Source: Anaerohalosphaeraceae bacterium (GTDB taxonomy: Bacteria > Planctomycetota > Phycisphaerae > Sedimentisphaerales > UBA12454). Taken from it: a stretch of DNA of 64,000 nt. The stretch lies in contig JAIORA010000027.1 of the NCBI GenBank assembly GCA_021108375.1, forward strand, positions 1 to 64,000, read 5' to 3'. This document shows, piece by piece, positions 26,693 through 34,105 of the stretch. Numbering within the stretch: the first letter of the stretch is position 1; every line of letters begins with the position of its first letter. Under the pieces are notes generated by a model. It did no database searches. It was not told where the DNA came from and saw only the letters and a program-made list of their open reading frames with translations. The position numbers were made by a program, and so were the translations under genes.

Positions 26693-27808
26693 ATGTCAGA
26701 CGATAACTTCACAAATACTGACAGTGTCGAACCTGCCGAGGCGGGCAAACATTCCCCAAGGCCGGTAGTAATAGTTGATGGCAAATTCGCTTATAATCAA
26801 TTTGCCGCTATCAGGGACTTTTTGTTCGGCCTCTGCGCCCAGGGCATTGAGACCGCTTTCGTCCTGCCGCCCGATACCGGTATTGACAGGCAATTATGGC
26901 CCAGAACCGAAATTATAGACTATCCGCTCCTGAAACTACCGTTGCTTTGGAAACAAAACCACAAAAGCCTTACAGACCGACTGGAAAAATTCAAACCAAC
27001 GGTTGTACATTGTTTCGGCACAACAAAAATCGCACTGGCAAAATCAATGTCAGAGCATTTCAATATCCCGGCAATACTTTCACTCAACTCGGCAGTTTTA
27101 CCAAGGGGAGCGATTTCAAAAATTAAAACCGGCTTCATCGCTGTTATTGCACCATCACAATCAATCGCCGAGAACCTCAGGAAAAACCACGGCAAAATAT
27201 CACACTTAGTAAAACATATCAAATTCGGAACTTTTGTCGATGAATCGTGTACCTGCTTTAATTTGCAAAACCAACTGCCGAGTATGATTACCGTAAGTTC
27301 TCTGGATAAATTTCAGGATGCAGAACCGCTTCTGTCTGCTCTCAGACATCTGGCGGTGGACGGAAACGAATTCTTAGCAGTCCTGATGGGTAAAGGAAAA
27401 GCTAAGAAAAAAATAAAGGAATTCGTCAGAGCTGTTGGCCTGGGCCAAACGGTTAATCTTGCTGAAGAGACCCGGCCTCTGCAAAGTATTTTTCGCGGAG
27501 CTGATATTTACATTCATCTCGATTCCGTTGGGGGATACTCGCAAATGCTGACCGAAGCCGGCAGTGCGGGACTGGCGGTGGCAGCAAGAAAATCTGATAT
27601 GGGCGGACTATTAAATGCCGGCCAGACCGCAATATTTTTCGACCAAACCGATGAACTGAGCATATACTCGACTCTCCAGAAATTGCTCAACAACAGAGCT
27701 ATGGCCCGAAACATAGCAATGGAACTGCAAAACCATCTTCGCGATAATCATAGTATCAGCGATATGATGAACGAATTCGTCAAAATCTATACCACCAACA
27801 CCATTTAG
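26693..27808 (+). CDS. Glycosyltransferase, GT4-like
   Basis: A 371-residue GT-B fold glycosyltransferase. The N-terminal half has VVIVDGKFAYNQFAAIRDFL and the acceptor-domain segment VVHCFGTTKIALA; the C-terminal half has ADIYIHLDSVGGYSQMLTEA, close to the usual E-x7-E nucleotide-sugar site, then GLAVAARKSDMGGLL. It probably transfers a sugar to a cell-surface or lipid acceptor; the substrate is unknown. It lies 16 bp after panB, perhaps only by chance cotranscription. Confidence 0.82.
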   Translation: MSDDNFTNTDSVEPAEAGKHSPRPVVIVDGKFAYNQFAAIRDFLFGLCAQGIETAFVLPPDTGIDRQLWPRTEIIDYPLLKLPLLWKQNHKSLTDRLEKFKPTVVHCFGTTKIALAKSMSEHFNIPAILSLNSAVLPRGAISKIKTGFIAVIAPSQSIAENLRKNHGKISHLVKHIKFGTFVDESCTCFNLQNQLPSMITVSSLDKFQDAEPLLSALRHLAVDGNEFLAVLMGKGKAKKKIKEFVRAVGLGQTVNLAEETRPLQSIFRGADIYIHLDSVGGYSQMLTEAGSAGLAVAARKSDMGGLLNAGQTAIFFDQTDELSIYSTLQKLLNNRAMARNIAMELQNHLRDNHSISDMMNEFVKIYTTNTI

Positions 27809-28082
27809 AATGATGAAGTGTGCGTTGTGAGTATAGCGCGGATTTTGCTGATTTTACAAAAAATAGATTCGGCGTTTTCACGGGAATGACAGGGTCAGTG
27901 TGAATGGGTTCTTCGACCCCTATGGGGTCGGGTGGGGTGATGATTTCATTTCCCCGAGTTTCGCTACACTCACACGGGGCTATTATTATTAAATCCTTTC
28001 AAGATTTCAAAACAACCCCGGCATAGTAATGCCGGGGCTAACTTAGATTTCTCTCCCGATAAATCGAGACTCGAAATGATAG
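27809..28082. repeat. Intergenic repeats including hairpin repeat copy C
   Basis: This convergent gap is almost entirely repeats: GATTCGGCGTTTTCACGGGA with AATGACAGGGTCAGTG (27867-27902); palindrome CGACCCCTATGGGGTCG; a CCCCG...CGGGGCTA hairpin (about 27953-27981); and a perfect stem CCCCGGCAT (28016-28024)/ATGCCGGGG (28029-28037) followed by CTAACTTAG and a tttctctccc...tcgaaatga module. It shares its layout with 1636-1720. Confidence 0.75.
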
Positions 28083-28955
28083 CTATACACTCAGGCCGTA
28101 ATCGCTTAGCAAAGTTTTAAGCTCCTGTTTCTGGCTGCTGCTCAGCGGAGTCATCGGCAATCGCATTTCGTCAGAGGCCATATCGAGAATTTCCATTGCG
28201 GCCTTTATCGGTATCGGGTTTGTCGCCATACTAAGCATTACTTTTGAAAGCCTGAAAAGCTTGTTGTGCCATTTGCGGGCCGCTATAAAATCGCCCTCAA
28301 GAATTAAATCTGTCATAGCTTTTACATCGCCCGGTATAATGTTGGCAACAACGCTTATAACGCCCTTACCACCAACAGAAGCGAGCGGCAGTGTGAGCGA
28401 GTCGTCGCCAGAAAGAATCGTTAAATCGCAAAGGCTGGCAATTTCGCTTGCCTGGTCGAGCTTGCCGGTAGCCTCTTTGACAGCGACAACGTTTTCCAGT
28501 TTGGCAAGCCTTGCTATTGTAGAAGCGGTCATTCCGGCACCGCATCTGCCGGGGATATTGTACAGCACGACGGGCAAATCGACTTCTTCGGCAACGGCTT
28601 TAAAGTGCTGGTAGAAACCTTCCTGAGTCGGCTTGTTATAATAAGGCGTTACCTGCAATGACGCATCTGCTCCGATTTTTTTTGCAAAGGCGGTAAGCTC
28701 TATTGCCTCGGCGGTGCTGTTGGAGCCGGTGCCAGGGATGACAGGCACTTTGCCGGCAACTTTTTTTATAACACGTTCGATAACGTGTCGGTGTTCATCG
28801 TGGCTAAGCGTTGGCGATTCGCCAGTCGTTCCGCAGGGTACAATGCCGTCTATGCCGCTTTTAAGATGAAACCCGATAAGCTCATCAAGCGTATTGTAAT
28901 CGACTTTGCCGTTATAAAACGGCGTTATAATCGCAACCATTGTACCGCTAAACAT
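28083..28955 (-). CDS. dapA: 4-hydroxy-tetrahydrodipicolinate synthase
   Basis: A 290-residue DHDPS that condenses pyruvate and aspartate semialdehyde in lysine and diaminopimelate synthesis. The Schiff-base lysine is Lys160 (VVAVKEATG), the catalytic Tyr132 lies in LYNIPGR and the threonine pair in CGTTGESPTL. AAGGGAG precedes the ATG. It follows pdxJ on the same strand after 17 bp, so the two are probably cotranscribed. Confidence 0.96.
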   Translation of the reverse strand: MFSGTMVAIITPFYNGKVDYNTLDELIGFHLKSGIDGIVPCGTTGESPTLSHDEHRHVIERVIKKVAGKVPVIPGTGSNSTAEAIELTAFAKKIGADASLQVTPYYNKPTQEGFYQHFKAVAEEVDLPVVLYNIPGRCGAGMTASTIARLAKLENVVAVKEATGKLDQASEIASLCDLTILSGDDSLTLPLASVGGKGVISVVANIIPGDVKAMTDLILEGDFIAARKWHNKLFRLSKVMLSMATNPIPIKAAMEILDMASDEMRLPMTPLSSSQKQELKTLLSDYGLSV

Positions 28956-28972
28956 TTCGAACTCCCTTGCCT

Positions 28973-29713
28973 TTAATTTTTTACCTTTTTCAATATCTCC
29001 AGATAGGCCTTAACCGCCGCAACCATGCCCATATTGAGAGCATCGGCGATTAAAGCGTGTCCTATCGAGACTTCCATTACCGGCTTAACGTTATCGCAGA
29101 AAAACGTCAGATTGTCAAGGTTAAGGTCGTGGCCTGCATTAACGCCTAATCCGATTTGCTCTGCAACTTTTGCCGCTGCGGCATATTTCGCCACCATCTC
29201 ATCTGGCCGCCCCTGCCGGGAAAATGCACCGGCGTATGGCTCGGTATAAAGCTCTACTCTATCAGCACCAATTTCGGCGGCGGCTTTTACATCTGACTCG
29301 TCCGGGTCAACAAATAAACTGACCCGAATGCCGAGAGCTTTGAGTTTTTTTATTACCTCGGCCAGCGGAATCCGATTTTCGTCATTAATTTTCCAACCGT
29401 GGTCGGAGGTGTTCTGGTCGGGCGAATCCGGAACCAGCGTTGCCTGAGTTGGCAGAATATCCGGCATAAGCTCCATAAACCTGCCGGTAAACGGATTGCC
29501 CTCGATATTAAACTCAACGCTTTTTACAATGTCCTTCAGCTCATAAACATCGGAATATCTTATATGCCTTTCGTCTGGCCGAGGATGGACCGTAATACCG
29601 TAAGCGCCGGTATTGATGCAGGTTTGCCCGGCTCTGATGACAGAGGGAATATCGAGACTGCGTGCGTTGCGAAGCAGTGCGACTTTATTCAGATTTACGC
29701 TTAACTTAGTCAT
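28973..29713 (-). CDS. pdxJ: Pyridoxine 5'-phosphate synthase
   Basis: A 246-residue PdxJ, the last enzyme of de novo vitamin B6 synthesis, which joins deoxyxylulose 5-phosphate with 3-amino-2-oxopropyl phosphate. Typical motifs are VNLNKVALLRNAR at the N-terminus, TVHPRPDERHI, the VNAGHDLNLDN loop and the C-terminal EVSIGHALIADAL. AAGGCG precedes the ATG. It is divergent from the SDR gene at 29803 with a 90-bp shared upstream region. Confidence 0.96.
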   Translation of the reverse strand: MTKLSVNLNKVALLRNARSLDIPSVIRAGQTCINTGAYGITVHPRPDERHIRYSDVYELKDIVKSVEFNIEGNPFTGRFMELMPDILPTQATLVPDSPDQNTSDHGWKINDENRIPLAEVIKKLKALGIRVSLFVDPDESDVKAAAEIGADRVELYTEPYAGAFSRQGRPDEMVAKYAAAAKVAEQIGLGVNAGHDLNLDNLTFFCDNVKPVMEVSIGHALIADALNMGMVAAVKAYLEILKKVKN

Positions 29714-29802
29714 AATTTATCGCCTTAGTATATGTTATCGGCGGCACTGAGCAAGAAAAAACCGCTTTTCATCATCGCGACTTGCTGTTATCATAATCGA
29801 TT

Positions 29803-30546
29803 ATGGAGATTAAAGGCAAAACAGCAATAATAACCGGCTCCAGCGGCAAACTGGCTGGAACGGTCGCGATAACTCTTGCCGAGGCCGGGGCTAATTGCCT
29901 TTGCCATTACAATACCAATATCCAGGCGGCGAATCAACTCGTCGAAAAGATTCAATCACTCGGCCAAACAGCTATCACACTGCAAGCAGACCTGACGACC
30001 CAGGACGGTATTGACAAACTTCTGGCTGGGGCCAGCGAACTGGAAAACCTGAGCATACTTATCAATTCCGCATCGGTCTTTGAGAAACGCCCGATTGAAA
30101 ATATCGATTTCGCATCTGCCCGGCAGACGATTGATTTAAACCTGATTTCGCCAATCGTAATTAGCTGCCAGTTTGCTGAAGCTGTAAGGTCGGCAAACCC
30201 TGCCGCAAAATCTCCGGCAGCAAAGATAATAAATCTTGTCGACATCGCGGCAGAAAAACCCTGGGCAGGCTATGCCGTTTACTGCGCATCAAAGGCGGGA
30301 CTGGCAGCAGCGACAAAATCGATGGCGAAAGAATTGGCTCCGGAATTTACCGTAAACGCTATTGCGCCGGGGCTGATTGACTTGCCCGAAGATTGCGACG
30401 AACAGGAAAAGGCTAAACAGCTTGCGATGATACCTGCCAGTAGGTGCGGCGAGGCCAGCGAAGTGGCGGCAGCAGTGAAATTCCTAATAGAAAACGATTA
30501 TATCACGGGACAGGTAATAAATATCGATGGAGGCAGGAGCGTATGA
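29803..30546 (+). CDS. SDR oxidoreductase, pteridine-reductase-like
   Basis: A 247-residue short-chain dehydrogenase with the nucleotide loop IITGSSGKLAGTVAITLAEA and the Tyr/Lys pair in YAVYCASKAG. The usual catalytic serine is replaced by Asp (NLVDIAAEKPW), as in pteridine reductases and FolM, which suggests reduction of a pterin or folate rather than a fatty-acyl or sugar substrate. The end VINIDGGRSV is typical. Its stop overlaps the next start in ATGA, so it is coupled to the phosphatidyltransferase gene. Confidence 0.85.
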   Translation: MEIKGKTAIITGSSGKLAGTVAITLAEAGANCLCHYNTNIQAANQLVEKIQSLGQTAITLQADLTTQDGIDKLLAGASELENLSILINSASVFEKRPIENIDFASARQTIDLNLISPIVISCQFAEAVRSANPAAKSPAAKIINLVDIAAEKPWAGYAVYCASKAGLAAATKSMAKELAPEFTVNAIAPGLIDLPEDCDEQEKAKQLAMIPASRCGEASEVAAAVKFLIENDYITGQVINIDGGRSV

Positions 30547-31133
30547 ACCTGAATCACGCCAACCGGGTTACCGTTATCAGGATACTGCTAATTGTGCCGT
30601 TCGTGATTTGTATGCTCAAAATTAATGAACCCGAAACCGGCCACATTATGCGGTACATCGCTCTTGGGATATTTCTCGTGATGGCACTTAGCGATGCCTA
30701 CGATGGATACGTTGCCCGACGAAAAAATGAGGTTACCAAACTCGGTTCGTTCCTCGACCCGATGGCTGACAAATTGCTGATGACCTGCGCGTGCATACTG
30801 CTGACGGTTAAACGTACCGCTGTCGCAGGCTTTGTACTGCCGCCAACAGTGGTGGTTCTGATTATCGGCAAAGACCTTTTTTTACTGCTCGGCTTTATGG
30901 TGCTGTATTTTATGACGTTCCAGATAAAAATCTTCCCTGCATCAATAGGCAAAATCGCAACCGCTCTGCAACTGACTATGGTAGCGGCAATTTTGATAGC
31001 ACCGGAGACATCTTTGTTGTTTGAAGGCTGGATATGGTTTTTGCGGGCTTTATGGTGGTCGGCGGCGGGGACGGCAATTATTGCAACGCTTATTTACATT
31101 CAGGCCGGAAGTCGTTATATTGATGATTTCTGA
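30543..31133 (+). CDS. pgsA: CDP-alcohol phosphatidyltransferase, PgsA-like
   Basis: About 196 residues with four to six membrane helices and the CDP-alcohol phosphotransferase signature DAYDGYVARRKNEV...GSFLDPMADK. It most likely makes phosphatidylglycerol phosphate from CDP-diacylglycerol, judging by length and the N-terminal NHANRVTVIRILLIVPF. The start at 30543 is chosen because GGAGGCAGGAGC precedes it and it overlaps the SDR stop by 4 bp; the longer frame from 30444 lies inside the SDR gene. The exact alcohol substrate is inferred. Confidence 0.9.
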   Translation: MNLNHANRVTVIRILLIVPFVICMLKINEPETGHIMRYIALGIFLVMALSDAYDGYVARRKNEVTKLGSFLDPMADKLLMTCACILLTVKRTAVAGFVLPPTVVVLIIGKDLFLLLGFMVLYFMTFQIKIFPASIGKIATALQLTMVAAILIAPETSLLFEGWIWFLRALWWSAAGTAIIATLIYIQAGSRYIDDF

Positions 31134-31193
31134 CCGCTTAAAACCGAACACATTTGTTAATCGTAGTTGGTATTATAAGGACGATAATCTCTG

Positions 31194-32435
31194 ATGAGCG
31201 TGAAACTTAGCGAAATAGACGAAATTCTTGAAGATTTGAAGCAGGGCAAAATGATTGTCCTGGTGGACGATGAAGATAGAGAAAATGAGGGCGATTTGGT
31301 CTGTGCGGCCGAAGCCGCGAGGCCGGAAGTCATCAATTTTATGGCTAAACACGGCCGTGGACTGATATGCCTGCCTCTGACAGCCGAGAAATGCGACGAA
31401 TTAGCCCTTTACCCCCAATCGGCGGAAAACACCGCTAAATTAGGGACAGCCTTTACCGTCAGCATCGACGCTGCCGAGGGAATAACCACCGGCATAAGTG
31501 CCCCCGACAGAGCGCTAACCATACAAACAGCCATCGACGATATGGCAAAACCGACCGATTTGGCACGGCCCGGCCATATCTTCCCGCTGCGAGCACGTGA
31601 TGGCGGAGTCTTAACCCGTGCAGGACAGACCGAAGGAGCTGTTGACCTTATGAGGCTGGCGAGGATGAAACCAGCGGGAGTAATCTGCGAAATTATGAAC
31701 GATGACGGGTCAATGTCGCGTATGCCGGAACTGCTTGAATTCTGCGAAAAACACGATATGAAAATCACCTCGATTGCTAAGCTGGTTGAATACCGCTTGC
31801 AACGTGAGAGCCAGGTCAAGCGAATTCAGTCCGTCGCCCTGCCGACCGATTACGGCGAATTTCAACTTATCGGCTACGAAACTGCTGACGGCGGCGAACC
31901 GCATCTGGCATTGTGCAAAGGCATTGTCGGCAAGCTCGATAAAAACGGCCAGCCAATTGAAATTGATGAGCCGGTACTGATAAGAGTACATTCGGAATGT
32001 CTGACTGGCGATTTGTTCCACTCGCAAAGATGCGAATGCGGATACCAGCTTATCGAAGCGATGAAAAAAATCGAAGCCGCCGGCACCGGAGTAGTGGTTT
32101 ATCTGAGGCAGGAGGGCAGAGGTATCGGGCTTGCAAACAAACTGCACGCGTACAAGCTCCAGGAAGAAGGACTCGATACCGTCGATGCCAATCTTAAATT
32201 AGGCTTTATGGCCGACAAAAGAGATTACGGACTCGGGGCGCAAATAATACGCGATTTGGGAATCAGGCAGGTACGAATCCTGACCAATAATCCCAAAAAA
32301 ACGTCCCGGCTCGAAGTTTACGGAATTAAAGTTGCCGAGCAAATACCTTTGCAGACAAAGTCAGGCAAACATAACGCGAAATATCTGAAAACAAAAAAAA
32401 ACCGAATGGGACACATTCTTGACGAGGACCTTTAA
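31194..32435 (+). CDS. ribBA: Bifunctional DHBP synthase / GTP cyclohydrolase II
   Basis: A 413-residue fusion for the two entry steps of riboflavin synthesis. The N-terminal RibB half has [17 protein letters not shown] and [11 protein letters not shown]; the C-terminal RibA half has the zinc-binding [15 protein letters not shown] and the [18 protein letters not shown] motif. AAGGA lies before the ATG. No FMN-riboswitch fold is seen in the 60-bp upstream gap. Its TAA overlaps the ATG of the next gene. Confidence 0.96.
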   Translation: MSVKLSEIDEILEDLKQGKMIVLVDDEDRENEGDLVCAAEAARPEVINFMAKHGRGLICLPLTAEKCDELALYPQSAENTAKLGTAFTVSIDAAEGITTGISAPDRALTIQTAIDDMAKPTDLARPGHIFPLRARDGGVLTRAGQTEGAVDLMRLARMKPAGVICEIMNDDGSMSRMPELLEFCEKHDMKITSIAKLVEYRLQRESQVKRIQSVALPTDYGEFQLIGYETADGGEPHLALCKGIVGKLDKNGQPIEIDEPVLIRVHSECLTGDLFHSQRCECGYQLIEAMKKIEAAGTGVVVYLRQEGRGIGLANKLHAYKLQEEGLDTVDANLKLGFMADKRDYGLGAQIIRDLGIRQVRILTNNPKKTSRLEVYGIKVAEQIPLQTKSGKHNAKYLKTKKNRMGHILDEDL

Positions 32436-32920
32436 TGCGTTACTTTTTAACCATAACTATCCTGACAGCGGTCGACTTTCTCTGCGGATGTCAGGAAGCG
32501 ACTCTTGTCGATACCAATAACATCGACACAATAGCTCAGAGCCAATGCATATTCACAGCCGAGAAAATCAAGCTCACTCAGCTAACCGAATTTGTCGAGA
32601 CCTGGAAAATCGTAGCCTACATCGATGTGCTTGATGGGTTCGGCTCAAGAATAAAAACGTCCGGAATATGGAGGTTCGAGCTGTATGACTACACCCCCCG
32701 CTCAGCAGAGCCGAAAGGCGGGAGGCTATATCTCTGGGAAGACATCGCGCTGACCGATGCCGAGATGAACAATAACAACTGGCAGGATTTTATGAGAAGC
32801 TATAAATTCACGCTGGAAATGGACACCGAGCAAGCAACAGGCAAAACATATATCCTCAGCGTTACCTGCCTGACCGCTCAGGGCAAACGCCTTGTCGATT
32901 CGGTTCATATAAAACTGTAG
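32435..32920 (+). CDS. Putative lipoprotein of unknown function
   Basis: A 161-residue protein with a hydrophobic N-terminus ending FLCGC, a plausible lipobox. The rest shows beta-rich sequence (WKIVAYIDVLDGFGSRIKT, GIWRFELYDYTPRS, KTYILSVTCLTAQG) without a recognised family. The start overlaps the ribBA stop (TAATG), so it is translationally coupled to ribBA, yet no link to riboflavin is known. It is followed by a convergent gap with a large inverted repeat. Confidence 0.65.
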   Translation: MRYFLTITILTAVDFLCGCQEATLVDTNNIDTIAQSQCIFTAEKIKLTQLTEFVETWKIVAYIDVLDGFGSRIKTSGIWRFELYDYTPRSAEPKGGRLYLWEDIALTDAEMNNNNWQDFMRSYKFTLEMDTEQATGKTYILSVTCLTAQGKRLVDSVHIKL

Positions 32921-32982
32921 GGTAGCCATATTCAGAACACTTCAGAATATACGCAAAGTTCTATAGTCATTGTCGCAACTGC

Positions 32983-33116
32983 CAGAAAGCAACACCCTGC
33001 CTTTTTCCAAAAATGTTCTAAAGCAAGCCATCTTTATATACGATAATATATATGTCGCTTTTTAATCGATAAAGCGATGGCTGAGTCTGCAAAAAACGCA
33101 GGGTGTATGTCTTCTG
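32983..33116. repeat. 134-bp imperfect inverted repeat
   Basis: The two halves pair over most of their length: 32984-32991 with 33108-33115 (one mismatch), ACACCCTGC (32992-33000) with GCAGGGTGT (33098-33106), TTTTT with AAAAA, and AGCCATC-TTTAT (33026-33037) with ATAAA-GC-GATGGCT (33069-33082). It lies in the convergent gap between a lipoprotein gene and the LRR gene. It could be a two-way transcription barrier, a small non-autonomous mobile element or a structured RNA. No gene is seen in the rest of 32921-33226. Confidence 0.65.
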
Positions 33117-33226
33117 AAAACTGATAAATCCGTTTGCGGAAATACAAAAATCTTTGATAGACGAGCCTTACAAATGCCTGTTTGCATTGAGCGGAAAAAA
33201 GGTTCTAACAAAAAAATATCTTTACC

Positions 33227-34102
33227 CTAAAGAGTACTATCTTTTTTGTCTGTGATTTTCCAAAGCTCTTCTCTTTTGAGATTATAGTGCGCACGGTTCT
33301 GATAGCTTATTTCCCGCAGTTTTGGCAAAGCCTTCAGAAATTCCAAATTTCCATCAGCAACATTTGTAGATTCGACAAAATTGAACATCGCAAGTTTTTT
33401 CAAGCCTGTCAAATGGCTGAGTGTTTTTATTTTGCCGGCATTAGAGACGCTGAGACTTTCAAGGTTTTCGAGTCTGGCAATTTCTCCTAAATCATCTATC
33501 CTTTTGCAACAGTCAAGAGCGAGCTCTTTCAGTCCCTTCAACTCTGCTAACCCTTCAATAGAGACCAGCTTTGTCGCACCATAGATACCGACAGCAGCGA
33601 GACTATCTAAAGAAGAAATGCCGTTAAGCGAAAAAAGGGTCGGCATTTTTAGGCTCAAATTCCGCAACTGACCCAAACCTGAAAGCCCGGACAAATCCTT
33701 GCTTTGGGGATTATATTTATAGATGAAAAGTTTTTTCAGTTTATCGCAATTCGAGAGTACTTTTGTCTTTGGCCGCCAAAAAAGCGATAAATCCTCAAGA
33801 TTTTTAAATACTGAAAAATCCAAAGCTGTTTTACAATAGGTGCTTATTTTGAGATGCCGCAAATTCACCAAATAATGCACACCACTGATGTCCTTGATAT
33901 TGTAATCGCAAATAGTAAATGACGTTAGAAATGGCAGGTTCTGCAGAAAGGACAGATTATCACCTTTGAAACCATTAGCCCAGTTCAATTCAAGCTCGGC
34001 AACTTTTTTCCTGGCGCAAACCTCAGCTAAAGCCTCGTCAAACTCACCGCAGACTATCATCCGCTTGCCAAACTCACCTTTTTGTATAGTAAAATTTTTC
34101 AT
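33227..34102 (-). CDS. Leucine-rich-repeat protein, candidate immunity protein of the RHS toxin
   Basis: A 291-residue cytosolic protein without signal peptide or membrane segment. From about residue 30 it is made of irregular 20-25-residue LRR units (LVNLRHLKIST, FKNLEDLSLFW, LGQLRNLSLK, LKGLKELALDCC, LENLESLSVS, LTGLKKLAMF), as in internalin-like solenoids. It starts 3 bp after the stop of the RHS gene, with no clear ribosome site of its own, which points to coupled translation. LRR proteins are among the solenoid types proposed as immunity partners of polymorphic toxins; binding to the adjacent GIY-YIG domain is an inference from position. Confidence 0.7.
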   Translation of the reverse strand: MKNFTIQKGEFGKRMIVCGEFDEALAEVCARKKVAELELNWANGFKGDNLSFLQNLPFLTSFTICDYNIKDISGVHYLVNLRHLKISTYCKTALDFSVFKNLEDLSLFWRPKTKVLSNCDKLKKLFIYKYNPQSKDLSGLSGLGQLRNLSLKMPTLFSLNGISSLDSLAAVGIYGATKLVSIEGLAELKGLKELALDCCKRIDDLGEIARLENLESLSVSNAGKIKTLSHLTGLKKLAMFNFVESTNVADGNLEFLKALPKLREISYQNRAHYNLKREELWKITDKKDSTL

Positions 34103-34105
34103 ATT

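Noticed and set aside
27840-28082. Possible CRISPR array or phage attachment site
   Set aside because: The repeats differ in length and spacing, there are no unique spacers of constant size, and no cas or integrase gene is near.
30444-30542. Longer N-terminus for the PgsA-like protein
   Set aside because: The extension lies inside the SDR gene, is Arg-rich and unlike the family; a strong ribosome site precedes the ATG at 30543.
31134-31193. FMN riboswitch before ribBA
   Set aside because: The 60-bp gap is too short and lacks the conserved RFN-element blocks.
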